64,000 nucleotides of DNA from contig NZ_CP016534.2 of the NCBI RefSeq assembly GCF_001687565.2, forward strand, positions 562,501 to 626,500. Reading direction: 5' to 3'. Positions within the stretch are counted from its first letter, which is position 1. Every line of letters begins with the position of its first letter. Under the pieces are notes generated by a model that made no database searches, was not told the origin of the DNA, and worked only from the letters and a program-made list of their open reading frames with translations. The stretch is from Planococcus antarcticus DSM 14505 (lineage in GTDB: Bacteria; Bacillota; Bacilli; Bacillales_A; Planococcaceae). Both the position numbers and the translations under genes were made by a program. Shown here one piece after another: positions 1-12,331 of the stretch.

Positions 1-538
<538 letters not shown>

Positions 539-732
539 ATAAATTCGGAACCGAGGTTTTCTCGGGGTTGACGTTTTGCGTTCAGTTTTGAAGGTTCACC
601 TTCAGGCGGCAACGCCTTTTTTTGTGACTTTCAATCTTGTTCTTTGAAAACTGGATAAAACGACATTGAAACAAAAATGAAGCAATTCATGTACGCGTGG
701 CACTTGGTGCCACAACTTTTTAATTAACCATT

Positions 733-3655
<2,923 letters not shown>

Positions 3656-3732
3656 AAATAATGTATCATGAAGGAATTTCAATGGGTCAATGTCGTTTAT
3701 CCAGTTTTGAGTGAACAAGCACTCAACCAAAT

Positions 3733-3848
3733 AGTCCAGTGATGATGGCAAAGAGGCCACACCCGTTCCCATCCCGAACACGGCAGTTAAGCTCTTTTGC
3801 GCTGATGGTAGTTGGGGTTTCCCCCTGTGAGAGTAAGACGTCGCTGGT
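3733..3848 (+). rRNA. rrf: 5S ribosomal RNA
   Basis: About 116 bases with the conserved 5S core (CACACCCGTTCCCATCCCGA and GATGGTAGTTGGGG) in the expected place directly after 23S. Ends are approximate, set by pairing of the first and last bases and by length. Confidence 0.93.
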
Positions 3849-3859
3849 CTATTTTTTTT

Positions 3860-3932
3860 GGTCCCGTGGTGTAGCGGTTAACATGCCTGCCTGTCACGCA
3901 GGAGATCGCCGGTTCGATCCCGGTCGGGACCG
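3860..3932 (+). tRNA. tRNA-Asp (GTC)
   Basis: 73-base cloverleaf. Acceptor strands GGTCCCG and CGGGACC pair perfectly, the anticodon arm CCTGC-ctGTCac-GCAGG shows anticodon GTC for aspartate, and the T arm has CCGGTTCGATCCCGG. The discriminator is G and no CCA is encoded. It is the last gene of the rrn operon, 11 bases after 5S. Confidence 0.97.
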
Positions 3933-3946
3933 TAATTTTGATGATG

Positions 3947-3979
3947 AACACAGCGACCTTGCTGTGTTTATTTTTTTTG
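3947..3979 (+). terminator. rrn operon terminator
   Basis: Perfect 8-bp stem AACACAGC/GCTGTGTT with a 6-base loop followed by TATTTTTTTT, directly after tRNA-Asp. This is a classical intrinsic terminator closing the rrn transcript. Confidence 0.88.
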
Positions 3980-5398
3980 TTCTTCAGTAAACTATCTACT
4001 ACCTAACTCCCTTCATACCTGTTGCTTGAAGTGGGGCTTCTCGACTTATTGTTGCTTTTGGTAGCCAACGAAAACAGACTGAGCTAACCCTTGTGTTCCA
4101 AGAGGTTGGTTATTAGGACATTCCCAACAGTAGGATGCCTTCGTTTTGATGTTGATGGGCGTTCGAGTCCCTGCCAGAAACAAATAAACAATCTCAAAAA
4201 TATACGTTCCAAAAGAGCGAGCTGTGCTTTCAACGCGCCGAGAGTTCCAACCCTCTTTGTCGAAGGGGCATCTTTGCTGCTTGTGATCAGCCATTTGCCT
4301 CGGTCTGCTAATTGGTTGTGGAAAAATATGGTGAACACTCTACATGCTTTTACCGAAATGATAGGCTTACGTCAGGCCTGTCATGTTGAATTCTTCAATT
4401 ACGATGCAATCGTAGCAAGAACTATTCTTTTCAATGCTTTGTGCAGGAAGTCTTTCCGCTAGTTGATCATGCAGAAGAGCAACTTGCACCCATTGCAGGT
4501 GCCAACGGGCGAGTCCTTTTGTTCTGCAGGACAAAGATGTGTTGCTCTGTTGCCAGCTTTGCTACTGTTTGTTGGTGGAAACCGGGGTAATTGGCTTTTT
4601 CATCCTATTCGCTCTCGACAAACCAACTCTTCAAGGCGATTCAATCCAACGATTTGAATTATTTCTTTCAAAACTGGCGTGTGCTCATGCCCAGGCAAGA
4701 TGGAAATGTGATATTTCCCGCGGCAGTGATGGAACTGGACGTGCCTTGGGGTGGTGAGGCGGAATCTCTCAGTGTTGGTTACATTTGATCTGACGAACCA
4801 AAAGCGTACTATTTCCGTTCACCCTATTCGTTGTGAAAGAATGTTTGATCTTTCGGGTTTGTGAAATGTGAAAACTTTGTACGCCCCAAAAAGAAGTTGG
4901 GATAGGCTTTTTGCAGACTCATTTGGGCAGTGCTAGGCTGTCCGCTTCCTTGAGCGAGTCAAGTGCGGTCTTGCGTTTGTCAGACGTTGGAAACTTCTAT
5001 TGGTTTAACAGCTCCTTGTGATTTTTAATTTTTACATGTCTTTATTTACTCAACTAACATCAAGTCAAAGCCAACACAAACACGGCAGAAGGTTTTGGCC
5101 ACTTATGCTTCTTGTTCGGATGTAGGTAGAGTGGAATTTGTAGGCTATATCCTTTCGCCTCGCTTCTGTTCTCTTGATTAGTTCTCAATTGGAAAAAGAA
5201 AGACAGTTTAAGTTTGCACCAAGCGATATTCATCTCCCTCTTAGCGCTGGGCTTTGCTCTTCACCTGCTTGAAGATGCGACTCTTTTCGGGAAATGTTAA
5301 AGAATGACAAAACCTGCCATCAGAAAAAACGATATATTTTGATTTACTACAACAATTTCGCTAAACTATGTAAAGACTCAATAGAGGTGACTAAAAAA
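3980..5398. other. 1.4 kb with no recognisable gene
   Basis: Between the rrn terminator and tsaE I see no convincing gene. Short open frames (longest about 120 codons, near 4091-4462) lack good ribosome-binding sites and resemble no family I know. In related Bacillales thiL often precedes tsaE, but no ThiL motifs are visible. The tract is unusually rich in mixed short motifs and its neighbours carry many indels, so it may be decayed coding DNA or poorly assembled sequence. Confidence 0.5.
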
Positions 5399-5849
5399 AT
5401 GATGTATACAATTATGCTGAATTCACCCGAGGAAACTGAAGCTTTTGCGGTCACTCTAGCAGAATTATTGGAGCCGCGGGATTTGCTAACGCTGGAAGGA
5501 GACTTAGGTGCGGGAAAAACAACCTTCACGAAAGGCTTAGCAAAAGGCCTTGGAATTCAACGGATGGTAAATAGCCCAACCTTCACAATTTTAAAGCAAT
5601 ATTCGGGACGCCTGGATTTGAATCATTTTGATGTCTACCGTCTTGAGAACAGTGACGAAGACATCGGATTTGATGAGTTTTTCAGCAGTGAAGCGGTCTG
5701 TAATTGAATGGGCAACATTTATAGAAGAGTACCTGCCAAAAGAACGCCTAGAAATTACAATTAACCGACAGTCTGAGCAAGGGCGCAAGATGGTCCTTTA
5801 TCCGATTGGCAGACGCTATGAAAATCTTTGCAGGGAGCTAAACTTATGA
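5399..5849 (+). pseudogene. tsaE: TsaE, t6A synthesis ATPase (frameshifted)
   Basis: Small P-loop ATPase that drives the TsaB-TsaD complex making N6-threonylcarbamoyladenosine at position 37 of ANN-decoding tRNAs. The start at 5399 follows AGAGGTGA at a spacing of 8. The first frame shows LEGDLGAGKTTFTKGLA (Walker A) and VNSPTFTI, as in B. subtilis YdiB. It then runs into a stop after ..GFDEFFSSEAVC. The family sequence resumes in another frame as VIEWATFIEEYLP and continues to the TGA at 5847-5849. A missing dinucleotide in TGTGTA near 5697-5702 explains this exactly. The gene overlaps tsaB by ATGA. It is either a sequencing/assembly indel or a true frameshift; given that the function is essential in most bacteria, an error seems more likely. 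Confidence 0.85.
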
Positions 5850-6540
5850 TCTATCTTGGAATCGACACCTCGAATTCTCCATTAGCTATTGCGCTGATTG
5901 AGGATGGCATGGTCTTAATAGAAGAAACGTCTAATTTGAAAATCAATCACTCGTTAACAGCAATGCCGGCGATAGAAGAAATGATGAAAAAAGCCAAAGT
6001 GTTGCCTGCCGATCTGACCCACATTGCAGTAGCAGAAGGTCCTGGTTCTTATACAGGCGTCCGCATCGGTTTAACCATTGCGAAAACATTGGCTTGGTCG
6101 CTGAAAATTCCACTTCATCCTGTTTCTAGCTTAAAAGTGCTTGCTGCGAATGGACAGGGGTTTGATGGGCTCGTTTGCCCGATTATGGATGCTCGCCGCG
6201 GTACGGCCTTTATTGGATTGTATGAGGGGATTGATTTGGAGCCAGTACTTGCTGATCAGCATAGTGATGTGAGGGAATTTCTTTTGAAGGTGAAAGAACT
6301 CGATCGCCCTGTGCTGTTCACGGGGTTGATGCGGCATTGCACGAAGCACTAATCATTGAGGTATTGGGTGAGGCGGCTCGATGGAGTAGCATCCAGAACC
6401 GGCTGCCGCGTGCGTCAAATCTAATTTTGCTGGCACAGGAATCTAAGGAAAGCGATGTTCATCACGCCGTTCCTGAATACCGCCGAATCACGGAAGCGGA
6501 AGCCAATTACAATAAAGCTCAAGAAGGTCACAACTTATGA
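5846..6540 (+). pseudogene. tsaB: TsaB, t6A complex scaffold (frameshifted)
   Basis: Inactive ASKHA-fold paralogue of TsaD that scaffolds the t6A-synthesising complex. It starts MIYLGIDTSNSPLAIAL at the ATGA overlap with tsaE. It has the family motif AEGPGSYTGVRIG (about residues 70-82). The frame stops at 6352, but the proper continuation VDAALHEALIIEVLGEAARW lies one frame over and ends at 6540. One missing G in the GGGG run near 6324 restores a protein of about 231 residues, the normal length (about 230). It overlaps rimI by ATGA. The apparent break is a single homopolymer indel. Confidence 0.86.
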
Positions 6541-6977
6541 ATGAAGCAGTAAGATACAGAAAAATGACGACTGCGGACATCGAAGAAGTCTACGAAATAG
6601 AAAGTTTATCATTTACCTTAGCTTGGACCAAAGATGCTTTTTACCATGAAATGACTAGCAATGAGCATGCGTATTATGTGATTGCTGAAACAGATGAAGG
6701 CATCGTTGGATACTGTGGAATGTGGCTGGTGATGGATGAAGCGCATGTCACGAATATCGCTATCCATCCTGATCAGCGCGGAAAAAAACTGGGTGGTGGT
6801 CTGATGCAAGCTACCATCGACACAGCGAAGGCGCATGGCGCAGTTCTGATGACATTGGAAGCCCGCGTCAGCAATATAGTAGCGCAAAATCTTTACCGGA
6901 AATTAGGTTTTAAAAATGGAGGCATCCGTAAGCGGTATTATACGGACAATTACGAAGATGCCATAGTGATGTGGTGA
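6537..6977 (+). CDS. rimI: RimI-type ribosomal protein N-acetyltransferase
   Basis: GNAT-family acetyltransferase of 146 residues. In the characterised family it acetylates the N-terminal alanine of ribosomal protein S18; substrate here is inferred. Acetyl-CoA motif A is visible as VTNIAIHPDQRGKKLG, and the C-terminal NxxAxxLYxKxGF signature appears as NIVAQNLYRKLGF. The reading frame is intact, unlike tsaE, tsaB and tsaD around it. The start is fixed by the ATGA overlap with tsaB, and the conserved tsaB-rimI-tsaD order supports the assignment. Confidence 0.92.
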   Translation: MNEAVRYRKMTTADIEEVYEIESLSFTLAWTKDAFYHEMTSNEHAYYVIAETDEGIVGYCGMWLVMDEAHVTNIAIHPDQRGKKLGGGLMQATIDTAKAHGAVLMTLEARVSNIVAQNLYRKLGFKNGGIRKRYYTDNYEDAIVMW

Positions 6978-6983
6978 ACTTTG

Positions 6984-7995
6984 ATGAATAAAGATATTTA
7001 TATATTGGGAATTGAGACGAGCTGTGATGAAACGGCAGCGTCCATCGTTAAAAATGGAACCGACATTATCTCTAATGTTGTGGCTTCACAAATCGAGAGC
7101 CATAAACGTTTTGGCGGTGTGGTCCCGGAGATTGCTTCAAGGCATCATGTGGAGCAAATCACTTTGGTTATTGAAGAAGCTTTACAGTTGGCGGAATGGA
7201 ACGCATCAACTAGATGCAGTAGCAGTAACTGAAGGTCCAGGTCTGGTTGGGGCGTTACTAATTGGGGTCAATGCAGCAAAAGCCTTTGCCTTCGCGCATC
7301 ACCTGCCTTTGGTCGGCGTTCATCATATTGCGGGCCATATTTATGCGAACCGGTTGGAACAGGAAATGGAGTTTCCTCTCCTTGCCTTGGTTATTTCAGG
7401 GGCCATACGGAATTGATTTACATGAAAGAACACGGAGATTTTACTGTGATAGGAGAAACGCGAGACGATGCTGCGGGAGAAGCGTATGATAAAGTCGCTC
7501 GGACGTTAAACTTGCCTTATCCAGGAGTCCACATATGACCGATGGCACATGCCAGTGACAAAGCAATAGCATTTCCACGGATTTGGCTAGAGAAGGGTCT
7601 TATGACTTCAGCTTTAGTGGATTGAAATCCTCAGTATTAAACTATATGCATAATGCGGCGCAGCGTGGAGAAAAAGTAGCTCCTGAACACATAGCTGCCG
7701 GATTCCAGAATAGCGTGATAGAAGTGGTTACGGGTAAAACGATGCGTGCGGCTGAAGAGTACAAAGCTCGTCAAGTAATTGCAGCGGGCGGAGTTGCCGC
7801 AAATAAAGGATTGCGATACTCGCTGAAAACAGCATTTACGGAAAAAGGGATTCCGTTTTATATTCCTTCTTTGTCTTTGTGTACCGATAACGCAGCAATG
7901 ATTGCGGCGGCAGGAACTGTTATGTATAAAAAGGGCTTTATGGAAACATGGCCATGAATGGTCGTCCAGGTATGCCTTTAACATCATGGATTTAA
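6984..7995 (+). pseudogene. tsaD: TsaD, t6A threonylcarbamoyltransferase (several frameshifts)
   Basis: Catalytic, metal-binding subunit (Gcp/YdiE/Kae1 family) that transfers threonylcarbamoyl to A37 of tRNA. It begins [13 protein letters not shown] and shows the metal motif as [10 protein letters not shown]. The whole family sequence is present across three frames. Shifts fall near 7208, 7402, 7527-7540 (three single missing bases that cancel), 7588 and 7941. Most are explained by one lost base in a G or T run, for example ISGG-HTEL and [15 protein letters not shown]. Restoring them gives about 340 residues ending LTSWI at TAA 7993-7995, the normal length. No other decay is visible, which points to sequence error rather than an old pseudogene. 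Confidence 0.85.
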
Positions 7996-7999
7996 TAGA

Positions 8000-8058
8000 A
8001 GCAAGTAATTTCATCATTTCAGGAGCTCTGAAATGTGTGAAATTACTTGCTCTTTTTT
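8000..8058 (+). terminator. Terminator of the tsa operon
   Basis: A 14-bp perfect outer stem (AGCAAGTAATTTCA with its complement) encloses a second small hairpin and is followed by CTTTTTT. It starts 5 bases after the tsaD stop. Confidence 0.9.
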
Positions 8059-8339
8059 ACATAAAATTCAGACTTTCATGAAACGATGCATACTCGTTCT
8101 GTCAATAGAGAACATTTGTACTTATGCACAATTTGTGAATAAACTGTTATAACTAAGGGTGAAATAGAGGATATTCTATATATTGTGTGCTTGAAAGTGG
8201 AAAACTATGTGGGCAACTTTTATTCGGGCTGTGGACAATGTGGAAAAGTCTGTTGATAGTTGATTAGACAAGCGAAGGATTGTGGAGAAATCTGTGGAAA
8301 TAAATATTTTGCGAATTCCTATTGACCTATATATAGCCA

Positions 8340-8366
8340 TAAAAAAACCGGCTATAAAATAGCCGG
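8340..8366 (-). terminator. Terminator of the ABC-F gene
   Basis: On the minus strand CCGGCTA-TTTTA-TAGCCGG followed by seven T, 7 bases past the stop of the ABC-F gene. Confidence 0.9.
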
Positions 8367-8372
8367 ATAAAA

Positions 8373-10307
8373 TCAAATATTTTCAATTTTTTCCTGGAGT
8401 TCAAGCCATTGGGTCATCGTTTCTTCGTGACTTGCTTTCAGTCTTTCCAATTGATTTTGGAGCGGCAATACCCGCTCGTGGTCCTGGAAGATTTCTGGTT
8501 CGCACAATTGCTCTTCGATTTCGACAATTTGCTGATCTAGCTTCTCCATGTCCTGTTCAACTTCTTCCGACTGGCGGATGAGCTGGCGTTCCAGCTTTTT
8601 GGCCTCTTTATCAATCTGCGAAGTGGATACGGCTGCAGCTGTTTTTACTTCGGCAACTATACCAGCTTCATCAAGAGCTTTCAATTCAGCGATTTCCAGC
8701 TTTTTCTCTATATAATAATCATAGTCACCCAAGTATTCGGTCGTGCCATCCCGTGTAAGTTCAACGACTTTCGAAGCGATCCGGTTCATAAAATAGCGAT
8801 CATGCGATACAAAAAGCAAGGTACCCGGATAATCCAATAAGGCATTTTCGAGCACTTCCTTACTGTCGAGGTCCAAATGGTTGGTTGGCTCATCAAGTAG
8901 TAGGACATTAGCTTTTTGCATCATGAGTTTTGCCAGTGCAACACGTGCCTTCTCACCGCCAGATAATGTAGAGACGGGTTTCAGCACATCATCGCCGGTA
9001 AACAGAAAACGCCCTAGGATGCCGCGTATGTCTTTCTCGTTGATAAGAGGGTAATCGTCCCATAATTCGTTTAGTACCAGCTTATTGCCTTTTAAATTGG
9101 CCTGCTCTTGGTCGTAGTAGCCAAACTGAATACCGGTTCCGTAATGGACGTCGCCTTCGAGCGGTTTCAGTTCTTTTATGAGAGTTTTCAGCAAAGTCGA
9201 TTTGCCGACGCCGTTTGGACCGACCAGCGCTAGGCTTTCCTGTCGGTACAGCTTCAGTGAAATATTCTCAGAAACCGGCTTATTGCTATAGCCGATTTCC
9301 AATGACTGAACGTTCAAGACGTCATTGCCACTCTGCTTGCCGATAGTGAAGCCGAAGCTGGCTGATTTTTCACTGCCATCCGGGGCTTCCATCCAATCGG
9401 TTTTCTGTAGGGTCTTTCTGCGGCTTTGCGCCATTTTGGTCGTTGAAGCCCGTGCCAGGTTGCGCTGGACGTAATCTTCGAGCTTGGCTTTCTCACCCTG
9501 CTGTTTCTCGAACTGCTTTTGATCCAATTCGTATTGCTTAGCTTTTTCATCCAGGTAGCGGCTGTAATTGCCGTTATATTTTTTAACGCGATGACGGGAA
9601 ACTTCGTAAACCAACGTCACGACCTGGTCGAGGAAATAGCGGTCATGGGAAACAATCAGTAACGCACCTGGATAATTCTTCAAGTAGTTTTCCAACCAGC
9701 TTAGGGTTTCGATATCCAAGTGGTTGGTCGGTTCATCGAGAATTAACAGCTGCGGCTTGCTGAGCAAATGCTTGGCAAGCATCAAGCGCGTTTTCTGGCC
9801 ACCGGATAAAGACGTCACTTTCTTACCGAAGTCCTCCGGATAGAATTTCATGCCGTGCAGGATGGCTCTTGTATCCGCTTCATACTGATAGCCGCCCGCA
9901 TCCTTGAAATCATGCTGCAACAAGTCGTACTCTTTCATAACTTTATCGTTTTCTGCGGGGTTATTGTATATGTCAGGTTCGGCCATCTGTGCTTCCAGCA
10001 GGCGAAGTTTTGCCTCCTGTTCACGGAAATGATGGAAAATCGTCATCATTTCATCCCAAACAGTGGCTTCTGATTCCAAATTGCTCTGCTGTTCCAGATA
10101 GCCGATTGTCAAATCTTTCGGCATGCTGATATCTCCGTTGTCATAGGACATTTCACCGGCTATGATTTTCAGTAACGTGGATTTTCCCGCGCCGTTGCGG
10201 CCTACCAATGCTACGCGGTCACGGTGCTGGACTTCCAATTTGACGCCTGACAGAATCTCTTCCGCACCAAATGATTTATGGACTTGATTTACTTGCAAGA
10301 CAATCAT
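8373..10307 (-). CDS. ydiF: ABC-F family ATPase (YdiF-like)
   Basis: Soluble protein of 644 residues with two ABC ATPase domains and no membrane domain. The ABC-F family acts on ribosomes; whether this member aids translation or gives antibiotic protection cannot be told from sequence. Domain 1 has Walker A GRNGAGKST (about residue 36) and LSGGQKTRLMLAKHLL then LILDEPTNHLD. Domain 2 has GPNGVGKST and LSGGEKARVALAKL then LLLDEPTNHLDLDS. A charged linker separates them and a coiled-coil tail fills about residues 555-644, as in B. subtilis YdiF (similar length and locus). The start MIVLQVNQ follows AGAGGTGACC; an upstream in-frame ATG at 10472 would run into the rex gene and is rejected. Divergent from rex. 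Confidence 0.92.
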   Translation of the reverse strand: MIVLQVNQVHKSFGAEEILSGVKLEVQHRDRVALVGRNGAGKSTLLKIIAGEMSYDNGDISMPKDLTIGYLEQQSNLESEATVWDEMMTIFHHFREQEAKLRLLEAQMAEPDIYNNPAENDKVMKEYDLLQHDFKDAGGYQYEADTRAILHGMKFYPEDFGKKVTSLSGGQKTRLMLAKHLLSKPQLLILDEPTNHLDIETLSWLENYLKNYPGALLIVSHDRYFLDQVVTLVYEVSRHRVKKYNGNYSRYLDEKAKQYELDQKQFEKQQGEKAKLEDYVQRNLARASTTKMAQSRRKTLQKTDWMEAPDGSEKSASFGFTIGKQSGNDVLNVQSLEIGYSNKPVSENISLKLYRQESLALVGPNGVGKSTLLKTLIKELKPLEGDVHYGTGIQFGYYDQEQANLKGNKLVLNELWDDYPLINEKDIRGILGRFLFTGDDVLKPVSTLSGGEKARVALAKLMMQKANVLLLDEPTNHLDLDSKEVLENALLDYPGTLLFVSHDRYFMNRIASKVVELTRDGTTEYLGDYDYYIEKKLEIAELKALDEAGIVAEVKTAAAVSTSQIDKEAKKLERQLIRQSEEVEQDMEKLDQQIVEIEEQLCEPEIFQDHERVLPLQNQLERLKASHEETMTQWLELQEKIENI

Positions 10308-10437
10308 GTAGGTCACCTCTATTCTCTTTAAGTGTAGCTGATGGGGCGCTTGTTCGCAATTGGACAAGCCTTTACATATCAAGGCTCCTAATGTAAGATG
10401 AAAGCGATTTGACAACACCTCAGGAGGATGCAAGCGT

Positions 10438-11070
10438 ATGTTACACGAGACATCTAAAATTCCGCAAGCCACGACTAAAAGGCTGCCGTTGTATTACCGT
10501 TTTCTTCAAAATTTTGCGAACGCTGGACAGATACGGATTTCCTCGCAAGAATTGAGTGAAGCGATGAAAATTGATTCGGCCACTATCCGTCGCGATTTTT
10601 CACATTTGGGCGCGCTTGGCAAAAAAGGATATGGCTATGACGTTAAGGAGCTGCTGCTGTTTTTTCGAAAGACCCTCGATCAGGACGAAGCTACAAATGT
10701 GGCACTAATCGGCGTCGGAGGATTGGGCAGTGCATTTCTAAAATATAATTTCCACCGAAACCACAATACGAAAATTATTGTGGCATTTGACTCGAACAGT
10801 CCGGTAGAAGGCGAAAAAATCAGCGAGATCGATACGTATCATCCAGACAAAATCGAAGAGAAAATCAAAGAGTACGGCGTAGAGTTGGTCATTTTGACTG
10901 TGCCGTCACGATCGGCACAGGAAGTGACAGACCGCTTGGCAAAGACTGATATCAAGGGGATTTTGAATTTTACGCCCGTGCGTATTTCGGTGCCCGATCA
11001 TATTCGTGTCCAGACCATCGATTTGTCGGTAGAATTGCAGACCTTGATTTACCAGATTAAGCAGCATTGA
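10438..11070 (+). CDS. rex: Redox-sensing transcriptional repressor Rex
   Basis: Rex senses the NADH/NAD+ ratio and represses fermentative and respiratory genes when NADH is low. The 210-residue protein has an N-terminal winged helix ([20 protein letters not shown], about residues 30-55) and a Rossmann domain with GVGGLG (about residue 92). The C-terminal helix typical of the domain-swapped dimer is present. ATG 10438 follows AGGAGG at a spacing of 10. In B. subtilis rex likewise lies between ydiF and tatAY; here moaC is absent from between them. Confidence 0.95.
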   Translation: MLHETSKIPQATTKRLPLYYRFLQNFANAGQIRISSQELSEAMKIDSATIRRDFSHLGALGKKGYGYDVKELLLFFRKTLDQDEATNVALIGVGGLGSAFLKYNFHRNHNTKIIVAFDSNSPVEGEKISEIDTYHPDKIEEKIKEYGVELVILTVPSRSAQEVTDRLAKTDIKGILNFTPVRISVPDHIRVQTIDLSVELQTLIYQIKQH

Positions 11071-11160
11071 CTTAAAACCTTCACATTTTCAAGCTCTTTC
11101 CAAATAGCCAAACGCGCTCGAATGATGTAGAATAAAGCCATAATACAGGAGGTGCCACGT

Positions 11161-11355
11161 ATGCCAGGTCCAATGAGTATAATCATAATCGGTGTTGTTG
11201 CTTTGATTGTTTTCGGTCCGAAAAAGTTGCCGGAACTTGGAAAAGCGTTTGGTTCGTCTTTGCGTGAGTTCAAAAATGCTACAAAAGGACTTGTGGACGA
11301 TGACGACGATAAAGTAGATTTGAAAAAGAAAGATGAGCAAAAGGAAATACGTTAG
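11161..11355 (+). CDS. tatA: Twin-arginine translocase subunit TatA
   Basis: Pore-forming subunit of the Tat system, which exports folded proteins. 64 residues: a short N-terminal membrane helix ([14 protein letters not shown]), the hinge [11 protein letters not shown] and amphipathic helix, then an acidic/basic tail (DDDDDK..KKK). The start is ATG 11161, 8 bases after AGGAGG; the GTG at 11152 overlaps the ribosome-binding site and is rejected. It precedes tatC by 12 bases and matches the TatAy-Cy pair of B. subtilis by position. Confidence 0.94.
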   Translation: MPGPMSIIIIGVVALIVFGPKKLPELGKAFGSSLREFKNATKGLVDDDDDKVDLKKKDEQKEIR

Positions 11356-11367
11356 GATGTTTGTCCG

Positions 11368-12126
11368 ATGACCGAAAAAGATATGACGTTAGTTGAACAT
11401 ATAGTTGAATTGAGAAAACGGCTGACCATTCTAGTCGTTTTCTTTATATTGGCGCTTATTGTCAGCTTTTTTCTTTCCCAGCCGCTGATCCAGTATCTGC
11501 AATATACGGAAGAAGCGAAAAATCTTACCTTAAACGCATTTAAAATTACCGATCCACTGAAAATCTTTATGCAAGTAACGATGATTTTAGCGTTGATCAT
11601 CACGTCCCCTTTAATCATGTATCAGTTTTGGGCGTTCATCAGCCCAGGTCTTCTCGATAAGGAGCGGAGAGCGACATTAAGCTATATTCCGTTTTCCCTA
11701 CTGTTGTTTTTGGGGGGGATTGCGTTTGCATATTTGATCCTGTTTCCTTACGTCATCGGATTTATGTTGAACATCTCTGATAATATGGATATACAGGAAA
11801 CCATCGGTATCAATGAGTATTTCCAGTTTCTGTTCCAGATCACGTTGCCGTTCGGTTTGATTTTTCAGCTGCCGGTACTGATGCTGTTTCTAACGAGGCT
11901 CGGCATTATTACGCCGATGCTGATGACGAAGTACCGCAAGTTTTCATATCTCGGATTAGTAATCGTTGCGGCGTTTATTACCCCGCCGGACATCGTCTCG
12001 CATATGATTGTGACCTTGCCGTTGATCATACTATACGAGTTTAGTGTCATCATCGCCAAAATTGGCTACCGCAAGTTCCTGAAAGCGGAGCAGCAGCAAA
12101 TCATCGAAGAGCAGCAACAGCCATAG
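11368..12126 (+). CDS. tatC: Twin-arginine translocase subunit TatC
   Basis: Multispanning receptor for twin-arginine signal peptides. 252 residues with six predicted membrane helices. The N-terminal family signature is clear (LVEHIVELRKRLT), as is FWAFISPGLLDKERR in the first cytoplasmic/external loop region and the conserved ITPPDIVSH near the C-terminus. The tail is Gln/Glu rich. ATG 11368 has only a weak ribosome-binding site, suggesting coupling to tatA. Confidence 0.95.
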   Translation: MTEKDMTLVEHIVELRKRLTILVVFFILALIVSFFLSQPLIQYLQYTEEAKNLTLNAFKITDPLKIFMQVTMILALIITSPLIMYQFWAFISPGLLDKERRATLSYIPFSLLLFLGGIAFAYLILFPYVIGFMLNISDNMDIQETIGINEYFQFLFQITLPFGLIFQLPVLMLFLTRLGIITPMLMTKYRKFSYLGLVIVAAFITPPDIVSHMIVTLPLIILYEFSVIIAKIGYRKFLKAEQQQIIEEQQQP

Positions 12127-12132
12127 AACAAC

Positions 12133-12174
12133 AAAAAGCCTTTTCCCGAATTGATTCGGGGAGAGGCTTTTTGA
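12133..12174 (+). terminator. Terminator of tatAC
   Basis: AAAAAGCC...GGCTTTTT outer stem with an inner CCCGAA/TTCGGG pairing, 7 bases after tatC. Confidence 0.85.
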
Positions 12175-12178
12175 TTGT

Positions 12179-12331
12179 CCAGATTCCGACGGTCAAATTC
12201 TCAGGACATAAGCCAAATGCAGTGCCTAGCTTTGACAGGCACTTCTACGTTTCGCGCGAAGTGGCAAAGAACGCGCTTCGCCGTTTCGTCTTATGTCTGT
12301 CGAATCTGAGCGGCCGTTTCCGCTTTTCCTA
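12179..12331. repeat. Structured intergenic repeat-like element
   Basis: About 150 bases between convergent tatC and the CPBP gene that fold on paper into a multi-branched structure. An outer closing helix pairs CTCAG...GACATAAG (12198-12211) with CTTATGTC...CTGAG (12291-12312). Inside are hairpins GTGCCT/AGGCAC and CACTTC/GAAGTG. It resembles, by memory, the long palindromic intergenic repeats of Bacillales that carry a CATAAG/CTTATG core. No open frame of note is present. Confidence 0.55.

Noticed and set aside
4155..4180. tRNA-like GTTCGAGTCCC motif and a D-arm-like piece at 4080-4095 on the other strand
   Set aside because: The arms do not pair into a stem, no acceptor or anticodon arm fits, and the two pieces are on different strands.
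4091..4788. Short open frames in the 1.4-kb gap
   Set aside because: No ribosome-binding site, no known domains and overlapping competing frames; kept as unassigned sequence.
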